Origin: Molossus alvarezi
Lineage: Eukaryota; Chordata; Mammalia; Chiroptera; Molossidae
Length of the DNA: 64,000 bases
Reading direction: 5' to 3'
NCBI GenBank assembly: GCA_037176705.1
Contig: CM073893.1
Span: 17,236,074 to 17,300,073 of the forward strand
Shown here: piece by piece, positions 33,666 through 46,192 of the stretch
Layout of the letters: each line of letters begins with the position of its first letter
Position numbering within the stretch: the stretch's first letter is position 1
The notes under the pieces: model-generated
Seen by the model: only the letters and a program-made list of their open reading frames with translations
What the model was told of the DNA's origin: nothing
The model's database searches: none
Program-made: the position numbers and the translations under genes

Positions 33666-34543
33666 ATGGTGAAACACAGAAACAGAAGCCAAATGAAAGA
33701 GCAAGACACCTCCACCGAAGATGAGATCAATGTGGAGCAATTAGGCATGTTAACAGAGCTAGAATTCAGAGCCATGATCTTGAGGAAGCTGAACAGCATG
33801 AGTAAGGACATAGAGACACTGAAAATAAGCCAATTGGAAATTAAAAACCAACAAGAAGAGATAAAAAATGACATATCCGAAATGAAAAACACATTGGAAG
33901 GTTTAAAAAGCAGAGTAGGGGAAGCTGAGGACCGGATCAGTGAATTAGAAGACAGGGTAGAAAAAAATCAACCAATCAGAAAAACAAAAGGAAAAAACTA
34001 TTAAAAAACAGGAAGACAGCTTAAGAGAACTATGGGACAACTGGAAACATAATAATATTCGCATCATAGGAGTCCCCGAAGAAGAAGAAAAGGAGCAAGG
34101 GATAGAGAATATATTCAAAAAAATAGTGAGAGAAAACTTCCCTAATTTGGTGAAGGAAGAAGGCATTCAAGTTCAAGAAGCACAGAGAGTCCCAAGTAAG
34201 AAGAACCCAAACAGGCCCACACCAAGACACATAGTAATTAAAATGCCACAAATTAAAGACAAAGAGAGAATCCTAAAAGCAGCAAGAGATAAGCAACAGG
34301 TTACCTACAAAGGGAACCCCATAAGGCTCTCAGCTGACTTCTCAAGAAACACTACAGGCCAGAAGAGAATGGCATGACGTAATCAAAGTCATGAAAAACA
34401 AGAATCTGAATCCAAGACTACTCTACCCAGCAAGGCTATCATTCAAAATAGATCAAATAAAGAGCTTCCCAGACAAAAAAAAGGCTAAGGAAATACATTA
34501 GCACCAAACCAGCACTGCAAGAAATGTTAAAAGGACTGCTGTA
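33666..34543 (+). pseudogene. L1 ORF1, frameshifted
   Basis: The start 'MVKHRNRSQM' matches lineage A. Coiled-coil spans residues 25-95 ('ETLKISQLEIKNQQEEIK' heptads). The first frame stops at 34004 after 'KTKGKNY', where an insertion breaks the A-rich spot. The RNA-binding part continues in another frame from 34126 ('[12 protein letters not shown]', 'TPRHIVIKMP') and shifts again near 34340. With at least two frameshifts no full protein can form. ORF2 starts 46 bp further on. Confidence 0.82.
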
Positions 34544-34589
34544 ATTAGCAGTAGAAATGGGAAGAAAAATAGAACCACACTAAACAAAA

Positions 34590-37500
34590 ATGGCAATAAA
34601 TAAGTACATATCAATAACCACCTTAAACGTAAATGGATTGAATGCTCCCATAAAGAGACACAGAGTAGCTGATTGGATAAGAAAGCATGACTCATCTATA
34701 TGTTGTTTACAAGAGACCCACCTCTCAACAAAAGACTCACATAGGTTGAAAGTGAAGGGATGGAAAAAAATTTTCCAAGCAAATGGAAAGCAAAAAAAAG
34801 CTGGGGTAGCAATTCTCATATCTGATAAAATAGATTTCAAAATGAAGACCATAACTAGAGACAAAGACGGCCACTACATAATATTGAAAGGATCTATCCA
34901 ACAGGAAGATATAACCTTGATAAATATATATGCACCCAATATAGGAGCACCAAAATATATTAAAAATCTTCTGGAGGACTTCCAAGGAGAAATCGACCAC
35001 AATACAATCATAGCAGGGGACTTCAACACCCCATTGACAGCACTGGATAGATCCTCTAGACAAAATATTAGCAAGGAAACAGAGACTCTAAATGAAGCAC
35101 TAGACCAAATGGATTTAATAGATATCTACAGAGAATTACACCACAAAACTACAGAATACACACTCTTCTCAAGTGCACATGGGACATTCTCAAAGATAGA
35201 CCACATGATAGGACACAAAATAAATCTCTACAAGTTCAAGAAGATTGAAATCATATCAAGCATCTTCTCAGATCACAATGGCATGAAACTAGAAATCAAT
35301 TGCAACAAGAACATGCAAAGACATTTCAACACATGGAGGCTAAATAGCATGTTATTAAACAATGAATGGGTCACCGAGGAGATCAAGGAAGAAATCAAAA
35401 ACTTCCTGGAAACGAATGAAAATGAACACACAACAACACAAAATCTATGGGATGCAGCAAAATTTCTAATTGACTGTCTAACCTCACAACTTAAAGAATT
35501 AGAAAGCAAACAAAAAGAAAACCCCAGAGCAAGTAGAAGGAAGGAAATAGTAAAGATCAGAGCAGAAATAAATGACATAGAGACCAAAATAACAATTCAA
35601 AGGATCAATGAAACAAAGAGCTGGTTTTTCGAAAAGATAAACAAGATTGATGGACCCTTAGCTAGACTCACCAAGAAACAAAGAGAGAGAACTCAAATAC
35701 ACAAAATCAGAAATGAAAGAGGAGAAGTAACAACCAACACCACGGAAATACAAAAGATCGTTAACAGCTACTATGAACAACTATATGGCAACAAATTCGA
35801 CAATCTAAGCGAAATGAACAAATTTCTAGAAACACACAGTCTCCCAAAACTATTCCCGGAAGAGATAGAAAACTTGAACAGACCAATAACAACTAAGGAA
35901 ATTGAAGAGGTAATCAAGACTCTCCCAGCAAACAAAAGCCCAGGCCCAGATGGTTTCACGGGGGAGTTTTACCGAACATTCAAAAAAGAACTAACACCCA
36001 TTCTCCTCAAACTATTTCAAAAAATTCAAGAAGAAGGAAGACTTCCAAACTCGTTCTATGAAGCCAGCATAATTCTAATTCCAAAACCAGAAAAAGACAC
36101 TACGAAGAAAGAAAACTACAGGCCAATATCCCTGATGAACATAGACGCCAAAATCCTGAACAAAATATTAGCAAATCGGATCCAGAAATACATCAAAAAA
36201 ATTCTTCACCATGACCAAGTGGGATTCATTCCAGGGATGCAAGGCTGCTACAATATTCGCAAATCAATAAACGTGATACACCACATAAACAAAATGAAGA
36301 ATAAAAACAACATGATCATATCAATAGATGCTGAAAAGCATTCGACAAAATCCAGCATCCATTTCTGATAAAAACGCTCAGCAATGTAGGAATAGAGGGA
36401 TCATATCTCGACATAATAAAGGCCATATATGAAAGACCTACAGCCAACATCATACTCAATGGACAGAAACTAAAAACATTTCCATTAAGAACAGGAACAA
36501 GACAGGGATGTCCACTTTCGCCACTCTTATTTAACATTGTACTGGAAGTCTTAGCCACAGCAATCAGACATGAAGAAAAAATAAAAGGGATCCAAATTGG
36601 AAAGGAGGAAGTGAAACTGCCATTATTTGCAGATGACATGATATTGTACATAGAAAACCCTAAAGACTCCATCAACAATCTATTAGACTTAATAAATGAA
36701 TTTGGCAAAGTAGCAGGATACAAAATTAACGTCAAGAAATCAACGGCATTCTTGTACATCAATGATGAACTCACAGAAAGAGAAACCGAAAAAACAATCC
36801 CATTTACCATCGCTCCAAAAAAATTACGATACCTAGGAATAAACTTAACCAAAGAAGTAAAGGACCTATTTGCAGAAAACTACAGGTCATTGAAAAAAGA
36901 AATAGAGGAAGATATAAAAAAGTGGAAGCACATACCCTGTTCATGGATTGGAAGAATTAACATAATTAAAATGTCCATACTACCCAAAGCAATCTATAGA
37001 TTCAATGCAATCCCCATCAAAATACCAACGACATATTTCATAGAACTAGAACAAATACTTCAAAAGTTCATATGGAACCAAAATAGACCCCGAATAGCCA
37101 CAGCAATCTTGAAAAAGAAGAACAAAGTAGGTGGGATCACAATACCAGATATCAGGTTATACTACAAAGCGACTGTAACCAAAACAGCCTTTGACTGGCA
37201 CAAGAACAGGCATATAGATCAGTGGAACAGAACTGAAAACCCAGAAATGGACCCAAGGCAATACGCTCAATTAATATTTGACAAAGGTGGCAAGAGCATA
37301 CAGTGGAGTAAAGACAGCCTCTTTAATAAATGGTGTTGGGAAAATTGGACAGCTACATGCAAAAAAATGAAACTAGACCATCAACTTACACCATACACAA
37401 AAATAAACTCAAAATGGATAAAAGACTTAAATGTGACCCGTGAATCCATAAAAATTCTAGAAGAAAATGTAGGCAACAAAATTTCGGACATCATACGGAG

Positions 37501-38358
37501 CAGAATTTTCACTGATACATCACCTAAGGCAACAGAAATAAAGGAGAAAATGAACACATGGGACTACATCAAACTAAAAAGCTTCTGCACAGCAAAAGAA
37601 ACAATCATCAAAATGGAAAGGCAACCCACTGTATGGGAGAACATCATTGCCAATGATGTATCAGATAAGGGGTTAATTTCCAATATATAGAGAGTGCTCA
37701 TACAACTCCACCAAAGGAAGACAAAGAACCCAATTAAAAAATGGGCAGAGGAGCTGAATAGACACCTCTCCAAACAGGACATACAAATGGCCAAGAGACA
37801 TATGAAGAAATGCTCAACATCCCTAATCATCAGAGAGATGCAAATTAAAACAACAATGAGGTATCACCTCACACCTGTCAGAATGGCCGCCATCAACAAA
37901 TCATCAAACAACAAGTGTTGGCGAGGGTGTGGAGAAAAGGGGACTCTAATACACTGCTGGTGGGAATGCAGACTGGTGCAGCCGCTATGGAAAACAATAT
38001 GGTGCTACCTCAAAAAATTAAAAATTGAACTTCCATTTGACCCAGTGATCCCACTGCTGGGAATATACCCTAAGAAGCCTGAAACACCAATCAGGAAAAA
38101 TATATGTACCCCCATGTTCATAGCAGCACTATTTACAATAGCTAAGATCTGGAAACAGCCCAAGTGTCCACCAGTAGACGAATGGATAAAAAAAAGCTGT
38201 GGTACATATACACAATGGAGTACTGTGCAGCGGTAAGAAAGAAAGATCTCTTATCCTTTGAGACGACATGGAGGGACCTGGAAAGTATTATCCTAAGTGA
38301 AAGAAGCCAAGCAGAAAAAGACAAATACCACATGATCTCACTTATATACGGAATATAA
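34590..38358 (+). pseudogene. L1 ORF2 endonuclease-reverse transcriptase, disabled
   Basis: The longest intact stretch is 592 codons from ATG at 34590. The endonuclease shows 'TLNVNG' (11-16), 'QETH' (41-44), GDFN (143-146) and SDHN (227-230). Reverse transcriptase begins around residue 480. Damage: an in-frame loss of about 22 codons near 35462, a one-base deletion in an A-run near 36340 ending the frame at 36368, an in-frame TAG at 37688-37690, and a frameshift near 38190. The catalytic FADD lies at 36626-36637 and the cysteine-rich box '[18 protein letters not shown]' near 37915. Total length equals a standard ORF2 (about 1,255 codons). Confidence 0.9.
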
Positions 38359-38419
38359 TGAACATAACAGTCTGAGGAATACAGTAGACCCAGACACATG
38401 GAAGTAGGGCACAGACTGA

Positions 38420-38600
38420 CATCCCTCAGAAGAGGGGAAGGGGGGTTGGGGGGGTGGGAAGAGATAAACCACATACTTATATGCATGTATGCATGACCAA
38501 TGGACATGGACAACTAAGCCGGGGACAGGGTGGAGGGGGGGTGGGGTGGGGGGTGCCAATGGGGTAAAAAGGTAAAATATCTGTAACAAAAAAATAAATA
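38420..38600 (+). repeat. L1 3'UTR G-rich tract and A-rich tail
   Basis: Several G-runs (38432-38456 and 38519-38555) give a strong quadruplex pattern ('ggtggagggggggtggggtg'), followed by A-rich sequence to 38654. Confidence 0.75.
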
Positions 38601-38670
38601 AAAATTCATAAACAAACATAAATAAATAAATAAAAATAAATAAATAAATAAAAATAAAAACTCAATCATA

Positions 38671-38713
38671 AAAAGAAAAACCCAATTTGTAAATGGGCAA
38701 AACATTTGAATAG
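38671..38713 (+). repeat. Ancient L1 ORF2 fossil, right part
   Basis: 'aaacccaatttgtaaatggg' then 'caaaacatttgaatag' is the ORF2 C-terminal sequence expected after 32844. Confidence 0.6.
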
Positions 38714-39358
38714 CATAATTCTAATTCTAAAATTAGATAAAGACACTACAAAGAAAGAAAACTACAGGCCAGTCTCCCTGATGAACATAGATGCCAAAAT
38801 CCTTAACAAAGTGTTATTAAATTGGATCCAGCAATACATTAAAAACATTATTCACCATGATCAAGTAGGATTCATCCCAGGGATGCAAGGCTGGTACAGT
38901 ATTTGCAAATCAATACATGTAAAACACTACATAAACAAAATGAAAGATAAAAACCATGGATTGAAAGAATTATCATTAAAATGTCCATACTACCTAAAGC
39001 AATCTGTAGATTCAATGCAATCCCCATTAAAATACCAATGACATATTTCACAGAACTAAATCAAATACTCTAAAAGTTTATATCCAATCAAAAAAGACCC
39101 CGAATAGCGACAGCAATCTTGAAAAAGAATAAAGTAGGAGGGATCACAATACCAGATATCAGGTTATACTACAAAGCCACTGTAATCAAAACAGCCTGGT
39201 ACTGGCACAAGAACAGGCATATAGATCAATGGAACAGAACAGAGATTCCAGAAATTGATCCAAGACATGTTCAATTAATATTTGACAAAGGTGGCAAGAG
39301 CATACAGTGGAGTAAAGACAGCCTCTTTAATAAATGGTGTTGGGAAAATTGGACAGGC
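38714..39358 (+). pseudogene. L1 ORF2 fragment with internal deletion
   Basis: The first part encodes the RT finger region ('[18 protein letters not shown]', '[14 protein letters not shown]'). After 'ccatgg' (38955) it jumps to the post-RT 'KCPYYLKQ'-type reading of a later segment (other copies about 650 bp further on). It continues through '[21 protein letters not shown]' (39119-39357) and then stops without a tail. Confidence 0.8.
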
Positions 39359-39359
39359 A

Positions 39360-39945
39360 GTCCAGAAGGGTGCAAGTTTATAAGTTGTTGGCAAAGTGCT
39401 AACTCCAAAGATAACCTATCACCAAGGGTTACTGTATCTTGGTGCTCAAAAAGGCAAACTAACTCCATAATGCACACTTTTATTCCTCAGAGAATAAAAA
39501 TGAATAAGGCGGAGGAAGAGAAGTAGGGGTTGTGAAGAAACTAGCCCGGTTTCTTAATTGTGTGCTTTAAAATGTCTACAGGAATACTCTACGTGTTAGC
39601 ACTTGAAGCTGAAGGTGTGTCCTTTCCACAAGATCAGAAACCTACTTGGGGGTTTTAATACAGAACCTCAGACACTTCAGTGACTTAACAGAACATTAAG
39701 CAGTGGCTCCCGATGCGTGAAACAATCCCAGTGGCCGGCCTGAGTGATCTGGCAAATGCCCGCAGGCACCAAGCTCAGCCACAGACTCATGCTTCATCCA
39801 GTCAACAATGGTATCTTCCCTTTTCAGACCTTGTGTGACCACATGTTTATCAAGCACTTAAACCATCTGGATAAGCTACAGTATACTGGTCCCAAAGAAT
39901 TCTTTATAAACAAAGTGACTACATTTTCTAGTGATAAAATGTACA
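39360..39945. other. Unassigned intergenic sequence
   Basis: No recognised repeat or exon. The 122-codon plus frame at 39744-40112 ends in a MIR and is not a gene I recognise. Confidence 0.4.
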
Positions 39946-39949
39946 TGGA

Positions 39950-40145
39950 AGAGAATGAACATTTGTCAAGTACATATTATGTGCCAAGTATTACAGGATT
40001 TATTTCAGTTAATACTCCCAACAATCCTTCAAGGAACATACTATTACCCCCATTTAACTGGGGATTGGAAACTGCAGCTTGGCAAATTTTAATAATTTAT
40101 CCAAGGTCATGAGGTAGGAAATGGCAGTGCCAAGAAATTGAACTT
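39950..40145 (-). repeat. MIR SINE fossil
   Basis: 'tattatgtgccaagtattac' then 'cccccatttaactgggg' then 'ttatccaaggtcatgagg' is reversed MIR. Confidence 0.75.
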
Positions 40146-40167
40146 TCTAAGCTTTTGCTCTTAATTC

Positions 40168-40488
40168 AACACTGTCCAGTGGAAATATAAAGCAAGCCGT
40201 AAATGTGAGCCACATATATAATTTTAAGTTGTTTTGTAGCCACATTATAAAAGTAAGAAAACAAAACAGATGAGATCAATTTTAATAACTTTGTCCTTAT
40301 ACCCAAAATATAATTTTAGCATGTAAATCAATATAAAAATTATTAATGAAATCACTTACATTCCTTTTTTCATACTAAATCTCCCAAATCCAGGGTGCTC
40401 TCTCAGCACTCAATTTAGACTAGCCACTTGTCAAGTGCTCAACAGCCCATGAGGCCACTGGCTACCATATTGCATGACACAGATCCAA
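40168..40488. repeat. hAT-type (MER-like) DNA transposon fossil
   Basis: 'gtgagccacatatataattt' then 'tgtagccacattataaaagt' then 'gaggccactggctaccatat' is a familiar non-autonomous mammalian DNA-transposon order. I am unsure of its exact name. Ends are near 'actgtccag' and 'tgacaca'. Confidence 0.6.
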
Positions 40489-40489
40489 C

Positions 40490-41617
40490 ATCTGGGTCAC
40501 CCTACCAGGTATGTTGCATATGCCTGGATTAGCACCAGCCCTACTAAACCTGAAACAAAACTTGAAAGAAAAATGTTACAGGTTAAAAGTCAAATTGCTA
40601 GAAAACCATACATTTTTCTGGTCAAAAGGCAGATGAAAGGAAGTAATTCTTCAGCTACATTCCTCTCTACGACAATCAGAAATGCACCAAGTACGCTGAG
40701 CTATTTACCTCAGTTGGACTGGCAACAAATGATCTAACCCTCATAAATCTACACATCCAGAAAGTGTAGACTGCCAGGGATGGTAGTAAACCCAAATGGG
40801 TCCTATCGAAGCTCTTCTAGGCTGTCCTGTTTTCATTGATTTTAGCGAGATCCCTTACAAATGTATAGTCTTACATAAATTTTATCCATCCCCCCACCAT
40901 CCATCCGCTCTAAAAACCTCCCTCAAGAGGCTTAGTTTGAGTTAAGGAATTTCCTTTATTTACTTTCCATTTCCTTCTTGTTGTAACTGTATTTTTATCT
41001 GACCTGCTCCACCCTCTCCCCCCTTTTTTTCTTGCTTTTTTCAGTTGGTTTCTCAGATTCTTAAAACTGCACTAGTTTTGTTTTGTGTTTTAACATTAAC
41101 TGTATTACTTTGCTGCTGCTTTTCATTGATTGCCCACCATGCAGATTATGTTCCCTCCTGCCTGGAGGAAAAAGAGGAAACGTTTCCAGTACCATCACCA
41201 GGGTGGCTAATGGGGCTGGAGCCAGACAGGTGGAGAAAACCACCCCCTTCCTTCTCCTTTCCACCCTGATTTTCCCACTCCTCAGCCTTACCATCACCCT
41301 GCATTTTCCTTTGTTCAACAAGTATGAATCCAATTCAAATAAACTTGATTGAAGGCCACAGCACAGAAAAAGGAGGCCACAAGGACAAGCAGGGTCTACA
41401 AGTAGGGGAAGCCAGTACAGTCCTTTGTCTTGAGAAGGTAAAAGGAAAATGGTTTCTAAGCAGATCAGCCAGCATCTTTAAACACTTGCTGGCAGGGTCA
41501 TCTCATTCACCCTAATGTCTTCTACCATCTGTTACCCAACAGATCCCCCTCATGGACGTGCTGCACCCAGGGATAACTATGATGTTTTCTCTGGTGTGGT
41601 CAAAATGGACCTGCATG
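40490..41617. other. Unassigned intergenic sequence
   Basis: No element or exon recognised. Two overlapping plus frames (41045-41269 and 41083-41352) have hydrophobic starts but no family resemblance. Confidence 0.4.
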
Positions 41618-41635
41618 CTCAGGTGTTAAATTCTT
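41618..41635. repeat. Target-site duplication of ORF1-only LINE (left)
   Basis: ctcaggtgttaaattctt here and at 43803-43820, 18 of 18 identical. Confidence 0.97.
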
Positions 41636-42029
41636 TGTTGTTTTTTTTTCTTCAAATCTTTATTGTTGGATGTAAAATGTATTACAGATGTTCCACATTT
41701 TTCCCCCATTGACACCCTCCTCCCTCCTCCCGCACCCCTCCCACCTTTTCCCACACTATTGTCTGTGTCCATTGGTTATACATATAAGGTCTTTGGTTTA
41801 TTTCTTCCCACCCCCCAACCCCTTTCCCTTTGAGGTTTGTCAGTCTAGCAATGAATTTGTGCTTCTTAATCCCTTCACGTTTTTCACCCATTCCCCCAAC
41901 CCCCCTCCCAACTGGCAACCAACAAAATGTTCTCTGTATCTATGAGAATGTTTCTGTTCTACCTGTTCATTTTGTTTGTAGATTCCATTATTGATAGATA
42001 TGTATTCATTGCCATTTTGTGTGTTCATA

Positions 42030-42939
42030 CATTTTATATTTTTCTTCAAAAAGACTCTACATCATTTCCTATAATAACAGTTTGGTAGTGATGAACTCCT
42101 TTAACTTTTTCTTGTCTGGGAAAGTTTTTATATGGCCATCAATTCTAAATAACAGCTTTGCAGGATAGAGTAATTTTGGTTGTAGGTTCTTGGTTTTCAT
42201 CACTCTGAATATTTCTTGCCACTCCCTTCTGGCCTGCAAAGTTTCTTTTGAGAAATCAGCTGATACCCTAATGGGAACTCCCTAGTAGGTAACTAGCTTC
42301 CTTTCTCTTGCTGCTTTTAAGATTCTCTCTTTGTCTTGAACCTTTTGCATTTTGATGATGATGTGTCTTGGTGTGGGCCTCTTGGGGTTCATCTTGTTTT
42401 GGGACTCTCTGTGCTTCCTGGACTTGTATGTCTGTTTCCTTCACCAAGTTAGGAAAGTTTTCTGCCATTATTGTTTCAAATAGGTTTTTGATTTCTTGTT
42501 CTCTCTCTTCTCCTTCGGGCACCCCCAAGATGTGAATGTTGGCATGCTTGAAGTTGTCCCAGAGGCTCCTTACACTATCCTCATTTTTTTGGATTCTTTT
42601 TTCTTTTTTCTGTTCTGATTGGGGAATTTTTGCTTCCTTATATTCCAAATCGATGGTTTGCTCCTTGGATTTACATACTCTATTATTGAAGCTGTGTAAA
42701 TTATTCTTTATTTCAATTAATGCCTCCTTCAATTCTAACTGTGTATCCATGATTTCTAACTGTTCCTTTTTTATGCTCTTGAGGCCCTCCCTAAGTTCAC
42801 TGAGGTTCTCACTAAGTTCATTGAGCATCCTTATAAGCAGTATTTTGAACTCAATATTTGTTAGGTTGCTTATCTCCCTTTCGCTTAGTTCTTTTATTGG
42901 GGTTTTGTTCATTTGGGACCTGTTTCTTTTTCTCCTCAT
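42030..42939 (-). pseudogene. ORF1 of ORF1-only LINE, frameshifted
   Basis: The frame 42268-42939 (223 codons) starts 'MRRKRNRSQMNK', has a coiled-coil at residues 25-90 ('LSENLSELREGLKSI') and reaches the RNA-binding region ('[10 protein letters not shown]'). There one extra A shifts the frame, and the reading ends in unrelated residues. The homologous 29854 copy reads through this point. The N-terminus defines lineage C ('KRNRSQMN', 'KELSEREISN'). Confidence 0.82.
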
Positions 42940-42959
42940 TTTGGCTGCCTCCCTGTGTT

Positions 42960-43802
42960 TGTTTCAGTGTATTACTTAATGAGAGGTATGGGGTTCGCTG
43001 AGACCAGATGCTGCTCGTTTGAAAGAATTTAGGATAAACCTGAAGCAGGATCCAAAACCGGCCAATCCTATGGTTAAGCAAGTGGCAACAGCTTGGGTGG
43101 GCTTGAAAGTTGGGTGGGGCGGGGCGGGGCCTCAGGGAGTCAACAGGGCGGGGATACCAGTGTGAGCCAGGTTGCTGGAGTCCCAGATATGGAGACTGTC
43201 TGCCGCCCCAGGGATGGGCTCACCAAAGGAACAAAGGCCTCTGACAGCACGTTTGTCCCGGAGAAAGCCCCCTCTCCAGCCCTCGCTCTAGTGCCAAACA
43301 GCTCAGTTCTTCCCTGTATGTCTCTGGCGCCCCTCAAGCTGCCTCCCCTCCAAGCTTAGAGGGAGAGAGTCCGATAAGTCCGTGCGCAGGCCCTTTAGGG
43401 AGCTGCCTGGGGCTCCAGCTGCTTCAGCTTCCCTGAGCCTCAGTTCCCACTGGTTTTTCCAGCCAGAAGTTATGGGGATTCTCTTCCTGGCACTGAAACC
43501 CTGAGCGGGGCACCTGGTGTGGGACGGGGACCCCTCAGTCCTCAGGAAGGACCTTCCCAGCCACGGGAGCCTCCTGATTTTTATCCGCCACACGTGGGTG
43601 TGGGACCAGCCCATCACGCCGCCGCCCCTCCTACCAGTCTGGATGTGGCTGCTGATTTAATTCTGTAGTTGTAGGACTTCCATTCAGCTTGATGTCAGGC
43701 GGTTTTGAATGATGGTTGTTCTGTAGTTTAGTTGTAACTTTGATGTGGTTGTGGGAGGACGCGATACCGCGTTTACCTACGCCGCCATCTTGACCGGAAG
43801 TC
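42960..43802 (-). promoter_or_regulatory. 5'UTR/promoter of ORF1-only LINE
   Basis: GC-rich 840-bp leader with YY1-like motif at the start. It aligns with parts of 28453-29853, which is longer (1.4 kb), so the lengths differ by insertion or deletion. Confidence 0.6.
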
Positions 43803-43820
43803 CTCAGGTGTTAAATTCTT

Positions 43821-45325
43821 AAAGCAGGGGACCAGACACTCCCATACCTTGGATGGATACTACAGCAGTGTGAGCATATGATTCCACTGTAGCTTTCCTT
43901 ATGCATCACTAGAAATATGGCAAAATGTCAGCAGAAAGATTGTAGGCCGAAGCTTAGTTCATTCTCAGCTGCCTCTCAGCAGAAATATCCTGCTTCTCAG
44001 AAAGGAGAGCATTGTAGTCTCATCCAGTTAGAGACCATCTCTCTAAAAATTAATTGCCACTGCCTCAAATGCCTCTATAATTTTAGCGTTAGCTGCTTTC
44101 TTGGGCAACTGTTGCCTCTCTGATGTTTTTCTTCACAGGGATGTCCTCCTTCCATAGAGGGAGGGAGGGAAGAAACATGCTGCTTGCTAGCAACTTGCCT
44201 TCCTCAGCAACAGATTTGTCCAACTTCTCTTTATGCCCTCATGCCCTAAAGCCCTAGTTGAACCCCTCGAGAATTATAAATCAAGATTACTGCCAAGGTT
44301 CTTTACACTGAATTGCCATTTAAATCCTTCTCTATATAAATCAAAATGGAATTACAGCACTATTTTAACATGTCCAATGTTAATTTAACATTCCAACGAA
44401 GGGCTGACGGTTGGTACTTCAAGTGAAAACCCATGCTGTAACTCAATTGTTGACGAGTTTACCTTGGTTTTTCCATCTTGGTGATATAAGGATATTTCAC
44501 AACTTCATCATATGGGTCAGCTGGAAATCTCAGAAATTCTTAGGCCATGAACATTAGTGTAATATGATAAATAATGATTTACACATAAGATTTCAGGAGC
44601 AGTAAAGATGGTGACTCTCAAAGAGTTAAAAGGTAATAAGTAATTTGATACCTCTATAACTTGCAACACACCAGATACACTAGTTTTTTTTATATATCTT
44701 TAATTTATTTTTAATTTTAATAGATTGTTTTCAATTTTGTATTCAAGTAAGAAACCCATTAACTCAAGGCAAGCAAAATGTGTTACATGTTGACAAGTTT
44801 TGACATAGCTCTATTTGTGTTATTAATTTTTTTTTCCTGATTCCAAATTCAAACTCCCATAGTTTTAGAACACTGTTATAGCCTCCATTTGCTCCGTGTT
44901 CAGCAGGATCGAGCACAGGTGACCCCTGCTTCCTTTCTGAAACACTTTTCTCTCTTGGCTTCCCTGGTTTTAGATTCTCCTGGATTTCCTTCAACCCCCT
45001 TAGCTGCTCCTTCTCAGCCTCCTTTACTGGCTCCACCTCATTTTCTTACCTTGTAATTGCTGATGCTCTTCAGAGCTCAGTCCTAAACTTTCTTTCTCAC
45101 ACTTTTCTTAGATAAATATGTTCACTTCTGAAAGTTTAAAGGCTATTTCCTACCTGAAATCCAATACTGTATCTCTGACTTAGCTTCTCTGTCTCAATTT
45201 CTGCCTTGGATGTGTTACAGAGAGCTTAAATTTAACATGAAAGATATAAAAGAAACTAAAATTCAAGGTTCAAAGAGTAGTCTAGAAGAGCAACATATTT
45301 CTGTTTAACTTTTGCTGCAATATCT
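43821..45325. other. Unassigned intergenic sequence
   Basis: No recognised repeat or exon. A 90-codon minus frame (44764-45036) is charged and Glu/Lys-rich without family resemblance. Confidence 0.4.
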
Positions 45326-45329
45326 CTCC

Positions 45330-45915
45330 AATAGTTATTTTTATTAGGTGTAATTGAAATACAATGAACTGCACACATTTAAAGTGTATAACTGCATTAG
45401 TTTTAACAAATACATATATTTGTGAAACAATAATCACCATAAAGATAAATATAAAGTTTTGCCATAAGTTTTGTCCTTTTTTAATCTCTCCCTCCCTCTA
45501 CCCCCATTTCTAGGCAACCATTTATCTATTCACTATAGAATAGTTTGCATTTTCAAATTCTATATAAATTGACTCATATAGTATTTATTCTTTTGTTCTT
45601 TCATTCAACATAATAATTTTGAGATTCATCCATGTTGCTATATGTACCCATACTGCATTCCTTTTTATTGATAAGTAGTGTCCCATTGTATGGTTATACC
45701 ATAATTTGTTTATTCATTCTCTTATTATGTTCATTTGGATTTTTTATAGTTTGGGGCTATTATATACACAGCTGCTATGATCATTTGTATACAATTTTAG
45801 GAGCAGCTAATGGGGTTGAAGGAACTTACACTTTGTGTGGACTTATACTCTTTTTTTGTCTTGGGTAAATTCCTAGGAGTGGAATGACTGGATTGTACAA
45901 TAAGTATACTCTAAC
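45330..45915 (-). repeat. Ancient L1 3' end (L1M-like)
   Basis: Reversed order: 'aggcaaccatttatctattc', 'gagattcatccatgttgcta', 'aattcctaggagtggaatga'. Confidence 0.7.
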
Positions 45916-46192
45916 TCGAAAAAAATGCTGGTTCCCATACAAGATGGCAGCATAAGAGGCTCTTAAACTCACCTGCTCCCTGGACACAACAAATCCATGG
46001 TTATATGTGGAACAATTACATATGAAAGAAATCCAGAAGCTATCTGAGCAACAACTACATATCAGGCAAATGGGGGGGGGGTATCCACATTAAAATGAGT
46101 AGGAAAAGCTGAGACACAATCTCACCATAAACCCCAACACTGGCCCAGCAACACACAACTGGGAAGGAAGTCACACTTTCACCTTCTCTCTG

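Larger units (their letters stand above)
32845..38654 (+). mobile_element. Near-full-length L1 LINE
   Basis: 5.8 kb with 5'UTR (32845-33665), ORF1 (33666 to about 34543), ORF2 (34590-38358), 3'UTR and an A-rich (AAATA)n tail. A perfect 16-bp duplication flanks it. The 5'UTR is CpG-rich and starts with a YY1-like 'aaaatggcggcgg' at 32854-32866, without the tandem units seen in the 47504 copy. It is the best preserved L1 here but is disabled. Confidence 0.93.
41636..43802 (-). mobile_element. ORF1-only LINE (half-L1), full length
   Basis: 2,167 bp bounded by a perfect 18-bp duplication. Read on the minus strand it has a 5'UTR (from 43802, starting GGACTTCCGGTCAAGATGGC), ORF1 (from 42939 or just upstream), a residual ORF2 ATG at 42013-42015 and a G-rich 3'UTR. 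No ORF2 body is present. The junction matches 28453-31130. A YY1-like 'AAGATGGCGGCG' sits near its first base. It is younger-looking than the 28453 copy because the duplication is intact. Confidence 0.92.

Noticed and set aside
34590..36368. 592-codon open frame as a host gene
   Set aside because: It is L1 ORF2 with endonuclease and RT motifs inside an element with target duplications.
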